The notes under the pieces: generated by a model | The model's database searches: none | Seen by the model: the letters and a program-made list of their open reading frames with translations, nothing else | Told to the model about the DNA's origin: nothing | DNA from: Paracoccaceae bacterium | Lineage (GTDB): Bacteria > Pseudomonadota > Alphaproteobacteria > Rhodobacterales > Rhodobacteraceae | NCBI GenBank assembly: GCA_019090795.1 | Contig: JAHRVG010000077.1 | Location: 1 to 32,270, forward strand | Direction of reading: 5' to 3' | Length of the DNA stretch: 32,270 nucleotides | Made by a program: the position numbers and the translations under genes | Shown: positions 24,185 through 31,689 of the stretch, piece by piece | How the letters are laid out: each line of letters begins with the position of its first letter | Position numbering within the stretch: position 1 is the first letter of the stretch

Positions 24185-25488
24185 GCTGCTGCCCCCGCAC
24201 CGCTGCGTTTCTGTTCAACCATTTGAAAGTAGCTTTCCAACCGGTTCTTGACGTTGGCAGCCGAGAAATAACGCGGATCCACCAGATCGGTTTCAATGAA
24301 CGCCGCCGGTTTGCCCGTGCGTTTTTCGACCTCTCGCATAATCAGCAATTGCCCCGCCGAAAAGCTGTTACAGCTTTTGATCGAGTTGATCAGCAAGCCA
24401 TCCGCCTGATATTCGTTGATATAGTCGGACAGCATGTCAATGCGCGATGGTAGGCTGCGGTTAGTGTAAACCCCGAGGCAATATTCCGCGAGGGTTTCAA
24501 GCGGTCGGTCAGGATCATGGCGAAAACCGTAATCATAGGTGCCCCCCACCTTGGTATAGCTGGACGCCACTACGGTCGCACCTTCTTCATAGAACATTTT
24601 CCAGAACTGGCGGAAACTGGTGTAATTTGGCGGGCCCTCCACAACCAGTCGGTATTTCTCCTCACCCATGGGGCCGTCTGGCGTCACGGGCCCAAGACCC
24701 TTGAGCATGCGGTCATCCACCTCATCGCGCAGAAAACGATAGTAATCAATCGCATCATCCGTGCCGCGAAATGCGCCGAAAATCGGACCGATATAATAGA
24801 TACCGCCAAAATAGGCATCAATCGGAGAGCGCACATGTTTGCCGCTTTGCAGGATGTAAACCAGATCATCCTCGGCCTTGGCCGATTTGCCCAGATACTC
24901 CCGCAGGCGATCAATATCAAACTTCACGCCGCTGACTTCCTCAAGCACCGGAATAACGTTTTCTTTCAGTTGCTTGACCATGTATTGAATCATATTCGGC
25001 GTCACCTTACCATCAGCCACATAGGGCGTCTGCAAGAAAATCGTCGGGCATTTATACTGCTCGCGCAGCAGTTCGAACCACTTCAAAAAGGTGAAACAGC
25101 CGGTGTAGGACAGCAGCAAAACATCCGGATCCGGCAGCTTTTTACCGTTCGGCCCGATGTTGCCTTTCATCATCATACCAATGTCAGATTTCACGTATGT
25201 GCAGACATCCTCCGAGTGGCCAGCCCGTTCCGCCTCCATGATATAGGCGCCGGATTGCTTGCGCAGCCCGCTTTGAATCGCGTTCACTTCTGGCAGGTTA
25301 TTCACCAGATCAAAACACATCAGCAGCTCGTTCAGATTGCCCGGCACAAAGGTCGAGGCAACCTTATCCCCGTTCTCCTTTGCATTGGTCAGGCGGTCAT
25401 AATGCGCCGTCATCATCTGCTTTTGCTTGATCATCGACGCATCTTTTTCAACGTCGGCAGGACTGGCTTTTAAAAGGGGCTTTCTCAT
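24181..25488 (-). CDS. bcrB: benzoyl-CoA reductase beta subunit (ring-reducing module)
   Basis: This 435-residue protein of the HgdB-like dehydratase/reductase family begins [19 protein letters not shown]. It forms with BcrC the module that binds benzoyl-CoA and Fe-S clusters. Cysteine-bearing segments include [37 protein letters not shown] and [42 protein letters not shown], the last being a family signature. The ATG at 25488 has GGAG seven bases upstream and overlaps the bcrC stop as ATGA; an upstream ATG at 25500 is less likely. The equivalent in R. palustris is BadE. Confidence 0.93.
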   Translation of the reverse strand: MRKPLLKASPADVEKDASMIKQKQMMTAHYDRLTNAKENGDKVASTFVPGNLNELLMCFDLVNNLPEVNAIQSGLRKQSGAYIMEAERAGHSEDVCTYVKSDIGMMMKGNIGPNGKKLPDPDVLLLSYTGCFTFLKWFELLREQYKCPTIFLQTPYVADGKVTPNMIQYMVKQLKENVIPVLEEVSGVKFDIDRLREYLGKSAKAEDDLVYILQSGKHVRSPIDAYFGGIYYIGPIFGAFRGTDDAIDYYRFLRDEVDDRMLKGLGPVTPDGPMGEEKYRLVVEGPPNYTSFRQFWKMFYEEGATVVASSYTKVGGTYDYGFRHDPDRPLETLAEYCLGVYTNRSLPSRIDMLSDYINEYQADGLLINSIKSCNSFSAGQLLIMREVEKRTGKPAAFIETDLVDPRYFSAANVKNRLESYFQMVEQKRSGAGAAA

Positions 25489-26660
25489 GCGGCGCTCCAT
25501 AATTTGATTGAATCAACAAAGGTTCCTGCCTGCTCGCGAATTGGCTGCATCTGGCCGGAGTTTTCGGCGTATTTGAAGGCGATGAACGGAATGCCTGCCG
25601 CCTTCAGGACGTTTTGCAGCATCGGACGATCCAGCAGCGCCGGATCGCAAAAGCTGGTAGAGGCAAAGATCACACCCTCCGCGCCGGTCTCCTTCACCGC
25701 GCGCACCAGAAACTGGCCTTTTTCCTCTTCATTCGGCTCGTACTTCGCGGCAGTCGACATCGAGTGATGCAGGAAGGCTTGCGACAGATTGTAGATCGGA
25801 TCACCCTCCAGCGGCACGTCGCCAATCAACCAGCGCGACACCAGCATGAAATCATCGTCGACGACAAAACAGCCTGACAATTCTAGTGATTTAATCAGAT
25901 TCAGCGGCGGTTGTTCGCAGAACATCCCAGTCACAACCACACGGCTGTTATCCTTGATCGGACGGCTTTCCGACTGGGCCGCATCAATATACTGGCGCAG
26001 CAAAACGGAGTGTTCCTCAACCGGCAGAACCAGCCCGGCACGCACCACCAGATAAGCCTCGGAGGCCGGAGCCAGCCACGGTTTTTGCGCCCGCAACGTA
26101 TACAGCTCATTCACCAACTGGCGGTTCTCGTTGTAAACCTCAATCGAGTTGCGCAATGCCTCGTCGGTGATTTTTCTGCCCGATATCTTTTCCAGATCAG
26201 CGCGAAACTCGTTCATCTCACCCATGTAAAACGTACCGCCAATCTCATCCTGATAGGTTTGCGGCACATCGAAATATTTGGAATAGACCTCTGGAAACAG
26301 CATTTTCCACATGCCCGACAGGTTGCGGATCACGTCGCAGATCGACGGAAACAGCATGCCATCCACAAAATCCAAACGCCCCGTGACACCCAGCTCCACG
26401 GTAGACCGCGGAATGCGGCAAATGTAGCTTTGATAGTAAGCATCACCGTGAATAACTTCCAGATTATCGCCGCCACCCATGATCCCCAGAGGCAACATGC
26501 CCGCCGCGTGGATAATTTCGCGCGGGATATAAACCGGCAGATAACCAATCACTTTGCGCCCCGCTTCGGCAGCTTTCCATTCGCGTGCAGTGGTGAAATT
26601 CAGGTCTTCATAAAGTTCCTGACACCGGGCAACGATCTCGCTTGTGGTTGGATTTGTCAT
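25485..26660 (-). CDS. bcrC: benzoyl-CoA reductase gamma subunit (ring-reducing module)
   Basis: The 391-residue HgdB-like subunit begins MTNPTTSEIVARCQELYEDL and contains GYLPVYIPREIIHAAGMLPLGIMGG, the N-terminal family signature, CRIPRSTVELG and ASTSFCDPALLDRPMLQNVLKAAGIPFIAF. These carry the cysteines expected to hold the 4Fe-4S clusters near the substrate. The ATG at 26660 has GGGAG six bases upstream and overlaps the dch stop, so the order dch-bcrC-bcrB-bcrA-bcrD-flavodoxin is translationally coupled nearly throughout. An ATG four codons upstream exists but is worse spaced. The equivalent in R. palustris is BadD. Confidence 0.93.
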   Translation of the reverse strand: MTNPTTSEIVARCQELYEDLNFTTAREWKAAEAGRKVIGYLPVYIPREIIHAAGMLPLGIMGGGDNLEVIHGDAYYQSYICRIPRSTVELGVTGRLDFVDGMLFPSICDVIRNLSGMWKMLFPEVYSKYFDVPQTYQDEIGGTFYMGEMNEFRADLEKISGRKITDEALRNSIEVYNENRQLVNELYTLRAQKPWLAPASEAYLVVRAGLVLPVEEHSVLLRQYIDAAQSESRPIKDNSRVVVTGMFCEQPPLNLIKSLELSGCFVVDDDFMLVSRWLIGDVPLEGDPIYNLSQAFLHHSMSTAAKYEPNEEEKGQFLVRAVKETGAEGVIFASTSFCDPALLDRPMLQNVLKAAGIPFIAFKYAENSGQMQPIREQAGTFVDSIKLWSAA

Positions 26661-27424
26661 GTGTTCTCCCACTTGGCTTTGCGCTTCGCGAGAAAGGCCT
26701 CAAGCCCTTCAACCGCATCATGCGTTGACATTAATTCGTTCAGATAGAGGTCTTCGACCGCCTGCAATTTGGCGACCATGCGTTCAGTAAATCCCATCCG
26801 CGCAGCGCGCACCGCAAACCGCAGGGAACCGGCACTTTTACGTCCCAGATGTTTATCAAAATACGCCAGTGCCGCTGCTGTCGGATCATCCGCCAACGTG
26901 TCCACCAGCCCCATTGCCAACGCTTGCGTGCCGGAAACACTGCGGCCAGAATAAAGCAAATCCTCTGCGCGGGCTTGGCCGACCCGTTCGGGCAACAGGC
27001 AAGACGCAGCGGGCGCGAACACCCCCAGCATCATTTCCGGCTGGCCCAGATTGGCGGTTGGGGCTGCAAACAAACAATGCCCCGCCATCGCCACCTCCAG
27101 CCCGCCACCCAGACATTGACCGTTGATCGCAACCAACACCGGCAACGGATATTTCAGCATGGTTTTCACCAGTGCATGCAGCGCAGCCAACATTTCCGCA
27201 CAACTATCCGGTAAATGTTCTTCAACACTGGCCCCAAAGCTGAAATGCGGCCCCTCGGCCTCTAGCAGCACCGCGGTCAAATCCTTGTTGGCTGCATGAT
27301 CCCCAAAGGCTTCATCTAGCGCGGCTATCATTTCCGCATCCACGATATTGGCCCTGGGCCGGTTCAGCACCAGCCGCAGCAGCGCACCATCACGATCAAG
27401 GCTTATGCCCAGGGGTCCGCTCAT
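26657..27424 (-). CDS. dch: cyclohexa-1,5-diene-1-carbonyl-CoA hydratase
   Basis: This enoyl-CoA hydratase/isomerase family protein adds water to the product of benzoyl-CoA reductase, giving 6-hydroxycyclohex-1-ene-1-carbonyl-CoA. The CoA-binding loop reads GPHFSFGASVEEHLPD (58-73), a segment characteristic of dienoyl-CoA hydratases, and the second oxyanion loop reads NGQCLGGGLEVAMAG (101-115). It has 255 residues from the ATG at 27424. An in-frame ATG at 27448 sits only two bases after GGAG and could be the true start, adding eight residues. It leads the bcr operon, as in Thauera, whereas R. palustris uses BadK-type enzymes instead. The partner genes had and oah are not in the window. Confidence 0.87.
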   Translation of the reverse strand: MSGPLGISLDRDGALLRLVLNRPRANIVDAEMIAALDEAFGDHAANKDLTAVLLEAEGPHFSFGASVEEHLPDSCAEMLAALHALVKTMLKYPLPVLVAINGQCLGGGLEVAMAGHCLFAAPTANLGQPEMMLGVFAPAASCLLPERVGQARAEDLLYSGRSVSGTQALAMGLVDTLADDPTAAALAYFDKHLGRKSAGSLRFAVRAARMGFTERMVAKLQAVEDLYLNELMSTHDAVEGLEAFLAKRKAKWENT

Positions 27425-27503
27425 GCGTACACACGGCCCCGGAAACATATCTCCTGTTTTCCATCTTGTGCCATGCGGGTCTTTCTCCTTGTGGTTGGCT
27501 GTG

Positions 27504-27532
27504 TTGACAGCGGCGATATTCCCTATTACAGT
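27504..27532 (+). promoter_or_regulatory. sigma-70 promoter for korAB
   Basis: TTGACA (27504-27509) and TACAGT (27527-27532) are separated by 17 bases and point toward korA. The predicted start of transcription, about 27539, falls inside the operator that follows, which fits repression by a bound protein. The hemerythrin promoter has the same TACAGT box and spacing. Confidence 0.65.
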
Positions 27533-27560
27533 AAATAAGTACTCGAATACTTTAATTGGG
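27532..27560. promoter_or_regulatory. copy 4 of the shared operator, between dch-bcr and korAB
   Basis: Half-site TAAATAAGTA, spacer CTCGAA and half-site TACTTTAATTGGG: the inner five bases, AAGTA and TACTT, are a perfect inverted repeat. It sits in the divergent promoter region of the benzoyl-CoA reductase and 2-oxoacid oxidoreductase operons and could control both. It is the place where the R. palustris BadM site would be expected, upstream of the reductase genes. Confidence 0.73.
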
Positions 27561-27616
27561 TCAAGCACGAAAACCAAAAGCCCCCGCAACCGCTTGCAAT
27601 CAGGATAGCCATCACC

Positions 27617-29359
27617 ATGACAACACCTCCGATAGCCAAGAAAAGCGTCTCCATTTCAATCGCCGGCGCGGGGGGCGCTGGTGCCATGACCGCAGGCGGC
27701 ATTCTGCTTGAGGCCGCTGGAAAATCCGGCTGGTACGGTATGATGAACCGCTCCGTTGGCCCGCAGATTCGTGGCGGAGAGGCCGCTGCCCTACTGCGCC
27801 TCGCCAATCATCCGGTAGAATGTATGAGCGAGGGCTTTGATCTGCTGATCGCGATTGACTGGAAAAACGCCTCCCGCTTCGCCGCTGAAATGCCGCTCAA
27901 GAAAACCGGCCTAGTCATTGCCGACCCCTCCGCTGGCGACGTACCCGATGCGATCACCGCTTATGGTGCCGAAGTGATCGAGGTCGAGATCAAGAAGTTG
28001 GCTAAATCCGTTCCCGGCGGGCGCGAGAACATGGTTGCCGCCGGATTAGCTGCCGGGTTTATCGGTCTGTCGGAAGACTTTTTGATGGAAATTATAAACG
28101 CCAAGCTGGCCCGCAAGGGTGACGCAGCTGTAGAGTCCAGCCGCCTCTGTTTGGAGGCAGGCTTGAAAGCCGCTGCCGAAATCGCCCGCAACTTTGAAAT
28201 TGGTGCGGCGGACATGAAAAACAAAGGCCGCTGGCTGATTACCGGAAACGAGGCCGTTGGCTTGGGCGCAATTCGGGGCGGCGTGCGCTATGCCGCCGCC
28301 TATCCTATCACCCCCGCGACCGAGGTTCTGGAATGGCTTTCCCCCGCGCTGGCCAAAATCGGTGGCGCATTGGTACAAGCCGAGGATGAACTCTCCTCGA
28401 TCAACATGGCCATTGGCGCATCCTACGGTGGTCGGCCCTCGATCACCGCAACCTCTGGCCCTGGCTTGTCCTTGATGATGGAATCCCTCGGCCTCGCCGC
28501 CGCAGCCGAGGTGCCGGTTGTGGTCGTCGATGTAATGCGCTGTGGCCCCTCAACCGGCATCGCCACCAAATCCGAACAATCCGACCTGAACATCGCTGTC
28601 TATGGTTTCCACGGCGATGCACCACACGTAGTTTGCGCCCCGCTCTCCGTTGCCGATTGCCTCTATACCGGCCAATGGGCCGTGCATCTGGCCGAGGCAA
28701 TGCAGGTTCCCGTCATCGTCCTATCCGATCAGTCCTTAGGCCAAGCCCGCGTGCTGATGAAACGCCCCGTCAATCTGTCCTTCCTCGCCAATCGCAAGGT
28801 TTACAAACAACAATCCGATGAACCTTACATGCGCTACGCCATCACCGCCGACGGGGTTTCCCCGATGGCCATCCCCGGCACGCCAGGGGGGCAATATACC
28901 GCTGACGGTCTCACCCACTCTGTGCGCGGCACCCCCTCAACCCAGCGTTCCGACCAGCAGAACCAGATGGACAAACGCCACCGCAAAGTTGCCGATTTCG
29001 ATTATGGCATCCACTGGGGCGAAGTTTCCGGGGTCGGCGAAGAACTCGTCATCCTGACATGGGGATCAATCACTGCACCGGCAAAAGAAGCCATCCGCAC
29101 GCTGAATTCCGAAGGCATCGACGTCAAACTCGTCGCCATGCGCCTGATCTCTCCCTTCCCCAAAGACGCCCTGCTAGAGGCGCTGCAAGGCGCAAAACGT
29201 ATCCTCATCGTGGAACAAACCCATGCGGGCCAGTTCCACAGCTACCTGCGCGCCAACTGTGACCTGCCGGGCGAAATCCGACAGTTCCACCGCCCCGGCC
29301 CGCATCTTATTAGTGCCACCGAAATCACCTCTCAAATCCGCGATTGGGCCCAGTCATGA
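27617..29359 (+). CDS. korA: 2-oxoacid:acceptor oxidoreductase, fused gamma-alpha subunit (KorA)
   Basis: The 580-residue protein joins the gamma domain (about 1-190, SISIAGAGGAGAMTAGGILLEAAG and SVGPQIRGGEAAALL) to the alpha domain (about 205-580) with the signature YPITPATE (229-236), SGPGLSLMMESLGLAAAAEVPVV, and a C-terminal WGSITAPAKEAIRTL transketolase-like region. With KorB it oxidatively decarboxylates a 2-oxoacid, 2-oxoglutarate in the Thauera benzoate pathway, to the acyl-CoA and passes electrons to a low-potential carrier that feeds benzoyl-CoA reductase. Its start and the operator-bearing divergent region tie it to bcr. The stop overlaps the korB start by four bases. Substrate choice cannot be fixed by sequence alone. 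Confidence 0.92.
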   Translation: MTTPPIAKKSVSISIAGAGGAGAMTAGGILLEAAGKSGWYGMMNRSVGPQIRGGEAAALLRLANHPVECMSEGFDLLIAIDWKNASRFAAEMPLKKTGLVIADPSAGDVPDAITAYGAEVIEVEIKKLAKSVPGGRENMVAAGLAAGFIGLSEDFLMEIINAKLARKGDAAVESSRLCLEAGLKAAAEIARNFEIGAADMKNKGRWLITGNEAVGLGAIRGGVRYAAAYPITPATEVLEWLSPALAKIGGALVQAEDELSSINMAIGASYGGRPSITATSGPGLSLMMESLGLAAAAEVPVVVVDVMRCGPSTGIATKSEQSDLNIAVYGFHGDAPHVVCAPLSVADCLYTGQWAVHLAEAMQVPVIVLSDQSLGQARVLMKRPVNLSFLANRKVYKQQSDEPYMRYAITADGVSPMAIPGTPGGQYTADGLTHSVRGTPSTQRSDQQNQMDKRHRKVADFDYGIHWGEVSGVGEELVILTWGSITAPAKEAIRTLNSEGIDVKLVAMRLISPFPKDALLEALQGAKRILIVEQTHAGQFHSYLRANCDLPGEIRQFHRPGPHLISATEITSQIRDWAQS

Positions 29360-30186
29360 ACATACCGTCAAACAGCTTCACCAACAAAGATTTCACCTCT
29401 GATATCAAACCCGTCTGGTGCCCCGGCTGCGGTGATTTCCACGTCCTGCTGTCAATCACCAAAGCCCTCGCTGCCCTTGGGCGCCCACCCGAAGACATCG
29501 CCGTAATTTCGGGTATCGGTTGTTCTTCTCGCATCCCCGCCTATACCAACTGTTATGGTTTCCACGGGGTGCACGGGCGTTCCCTAGCACTGGCTGCGGG
29601 GCTCAAGGTAGCGCGCGACGACCTGACGGTGATGGTGATGAGCGGCGACGGCGATGGGTTTTCCATCGGCGGCAACCACTTTTTGCACGCCTGTCGGCGC
29701 AACATCGACATGACCTATATCGTGATGGATAACCGCGTTTACGGCATGACCAAAGGTCAGCCCTCCCCCACCACCGAACCGGATTGGGACAGCGCCCTTT
29801 CCCCGGGTGGCTCTGGCCTGAACCCGTTCCAACCGCTGGTGATCGCGCTGGCCTCCGGTGCCAATTTCGTCGCCCGTGAGTTTTCCGGCAACATCAAATC
29901 CACCACCCAAACCATTATTGAAGCCGTTAAGCATCCCGGATTTTCCTTCGTCGAAATCCTCAGCCCCTGCGTCACCTTTCGCCCTGATGAAAAGGAATGG
30001 AAAAAGCAGGTACACAGTGCCTCGGTCGAGGAAACAAGCGATCCGGCCCAGGCGGCGCGCCGGATTATGACAGATGACGGCATGAACACCGGCATTCTTT
30101 ATCGCGGCACCCGCGCCCCGTTCAAATCCAAAGTGTCGGACGAGCACGGCGACATTAACGCATTGGAACAGGATTTCGAAATCTAG
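29356..30186 (+). CDS. korB: 2-oxoacid:acceptor oxidoreductase, TPP-binding beta subunit (KorB)
   Basis: The 276-residue subunit binds thiamine diphosphate and a 4Fe-4S cluster. It shows VWCPGCGDFHVL near the N-terminus, SGIGCSSRIPAY, the TPP motif SGDGDGFSIGGNHFLHACRRNIDMTYIVMDN, and YGMTKGQPSPTT. A further cysteine in EILSPCVTF completes the usual set of cluster ligands. The ATG at 29356 overlaps the korA stop; a TTG four codons upstream is unlikely. It is smaller than pyruvate-specific homologues and matches KorB of the aromatic pathway. It is convergent with the amidohydrolase gene, 17 bases away. Confidence 0.92.
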   Translation: MNIPSNSFTNKDFTSDIKPVWCPGCGDFHVLLSITKALAALGRPPEDIAVISGIGCSSRIPAYTNCYGFHGVHGRSLALAAGLKVARDDLTVMVMSGDGDGFSIGGNHFLHACRRNIDMTYIVMDNRVYGMTKGQPSPTTEPDWDSALSPGGSGLNPFQPLVIALASGANFVAREFSGNIKSTTQTIIEAVKHPGFSFVEILSPCVTFRPDEKEWKKQVHSASVEETSDPAQAARRIMTDDGMNTGILYRGTRAPFKSKVSDEHGDINALEQDFEI

Positions 30187-30203
30187 GGTAACCTCGGAAA
30201 GCT

Positions 30204-31367
30204 TTAAACAGGCATCCGCGCCTCAATCATACCCGAGAGCCAACTGGAGCCATAGGGAATCGCCTCGTCATCAAAATTATAGGCAGGATGATGGCACATC
30301 GGCGTGTCCCCATTGCCAAGGAAAATATACGCGCCGGGCCTTTCTTCCAGCATATAACTGAAATCTTCGGCGGGCATTACTGGGTCCGCATCATCAATCA
30401 CAGTTCCGGCAATCGCGCGCGCAACCTCTGCCGCATAGCCAGCGTTCTCCGGTGTATTCACCGTCACCGGATACCCCCCGCGCCAGATCACCTCTGCAGT
30501 GGCCCCGTAAGCCATGGCTGTCCCCGCCACAATCTCTCGTATGCGTTTCTCCGCCAGCCCCCGGTTTTCAGCCGCGAGCGTACGCACTGTCCCCGCCATA
30601 CGCACCTCGTTAGCGATCACATTGCTGGCCCCGCTATCGGTCACAAATGTTCCCACAGTCAGAACGACCTGTTTGATCGGGTCCACACTGCGCGACACCA
30701 CAGTTTGCAACGAGATCAAAATCTGCGCCGCAACCAGGGTGGTATCCACAGCCTCATGTGGCATCGCAGCATGGCCGCCCTTGCCATGCACTAAAATTTC
30801 GAACTCATCAGCTGAGGCCATAAACGCCCCCGGTCGGGTCGCAAAATGACCCACTGGCAGACCGGGCATGTTGTGCAATCCATAGATTTCCTGAATGCCG
30901 AACCGATCCATCAGCCCGTCTCGACACATCTCTAACCCACCGCCTCCGCATTCCTCGGCGGGTTGGAACACCACCACTGCTGTTCCGTCAAAATTTCGTG
31001 TCTCGGTCAGATATTTAGCCGCCCCCAGCAACATTGCGGTATGCCCGTCATGGCCACAAGCATGCATCACGCCTTTGGTCTGCGACGCATAGTCCAGCTC
31101 TGTAATCTCAGTGACCGGCAACGCATCCATATCCGCTCGCAACCCTACCACTTTACCGCTCTTGGTTACTCTTCCGTTGATCACCCCAACAACACCGGTA
31201 CGCCCGACCCCCTCGACCACTCCGTCACAGCCAAACTGCCGCAGCAGTTCAGCCACCCGAGCAGCCGTGCGGTGAACCTCGAACATCAGCTCCGGATGGC
31301 GATGGAAATCCTGTCGCCAACCGATAATTTCCGCGTGCATTTCCGAGTATCGGTTCTTGATTGGCAT
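30204..31367 (-). CDS. M20-family amidohydrolase, hippurate-hydrolase-like
   Basis: This 387-residue metallopeptidase of the M20D aminoacylase/carboxypeptidase group has metal-site motifs LRADMDALP, MHACGHDGHTAMLLGAA (C104 and H106 when counted from the ATG at 31367) and FQPAEECGGG (E138-E139). The dimerisation region contains GHAAMPHEAVDT, and the C-terminal ligand is PMCHHPAYNFDD. The family splits N-acyl amino acids; hippurate hydrolase frees benzoate and glycine, which would feed the ligase and reductases of this island. Indole-acetyl-amino-acid or other N-acyl substrates are equally possible by sequence. It has a weak GAGAG ribosome site and no copy of the shared operator upstream. Confidence 0.83.
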   Translation of the reverse strand: MPIKNRYSEMHAEIIGWRQDFHRHPELMFEVHRTAARVAELLRQFGCDGVVEGVGRTGVVGVINGRVTKSGKVVGLRADMDALPVTEITELDYASQTKGVMHACGHDGHTAMLLGAAKYLTETRNFDGTAVVVFQPAEECGGGGLEMCRDGLMDRFGIQEIYGLHNMPGLPVGHFATRPGAFMASADEFEILVHGKGGHAAMPHEAVDTTLVAAQILISLQTVVSRSVDPIKQVVLTVGTFVTDSGASNVIANEVRMAGTVRTLAAENRGLAEKRIREIVAGTAMAYGATAEVIWRGGYPVTVNTPENAGYAAEVARAIAGTVIDDADPVMPAEDFSYMLEERPGAYIFLGNGDTPMCHHPAYNFDDEAIPYGSSWLSGMIEARMPV

Positions 31368-31382
31368 CTGCTTAACTCTCAA

Positions 31383-31689
31383 TTTTGAACAGCCCTAGGG
31401 CACCCCAAACACTGAAAGACCATCCTTCGCATTGCAAGAAAATTCATTGCAGCCATTGTGCGTTGGTAACCTTCGCATCTCTGGACTACCCCCTACGCGA
31501 TCCCGTCAATCCAGAATAGCTGCACCAATATGTGGGTGTAATTCTCTAAGAACCATAAAAAGGTATTTTTGAAACCCACTCAGTCAATATGACTTCTACC
31601 CCGTTAACTCATGATAAGGTGCAGTTATCATGTCTTAGTAATTTATCAAGAAGGTCCATCAGTTTCCAAGTAAGTTTCGCGTGCGAAAC
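31383..31689. other. intergenic region between the amidohydrolase and parB, with a 23-base inverted repeat
   Basis: No gene is seen in these 307 bases. The one distinct structure is CATGATAA (31610-31617) and TTATCATG (31625-31632), perfect eight-base arms around a seven-base centre. It lies about 60-80 bases downstream of the partition gene, so a centromere-like or regulator-binding role is possible. Trailing sequence after parB shows no clear terminator, and no repC-type gene follows. Confidence 0.5.

Noticed and set aside
22044-26747. Large plus-strand open frames (278 to 318 codons) opposite the bcr genes
   Set aside because: They are antisense shadows caused by the codon bias of bcrD, bcrB and bcrC, whose products have unmistakable family motifs.
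26657-27589. Starting dch at the far upstream codon at 27589
   Set aside because: The added stretch covers the operator and promoter region and does not resemble an enoyl-CoA hydratase.
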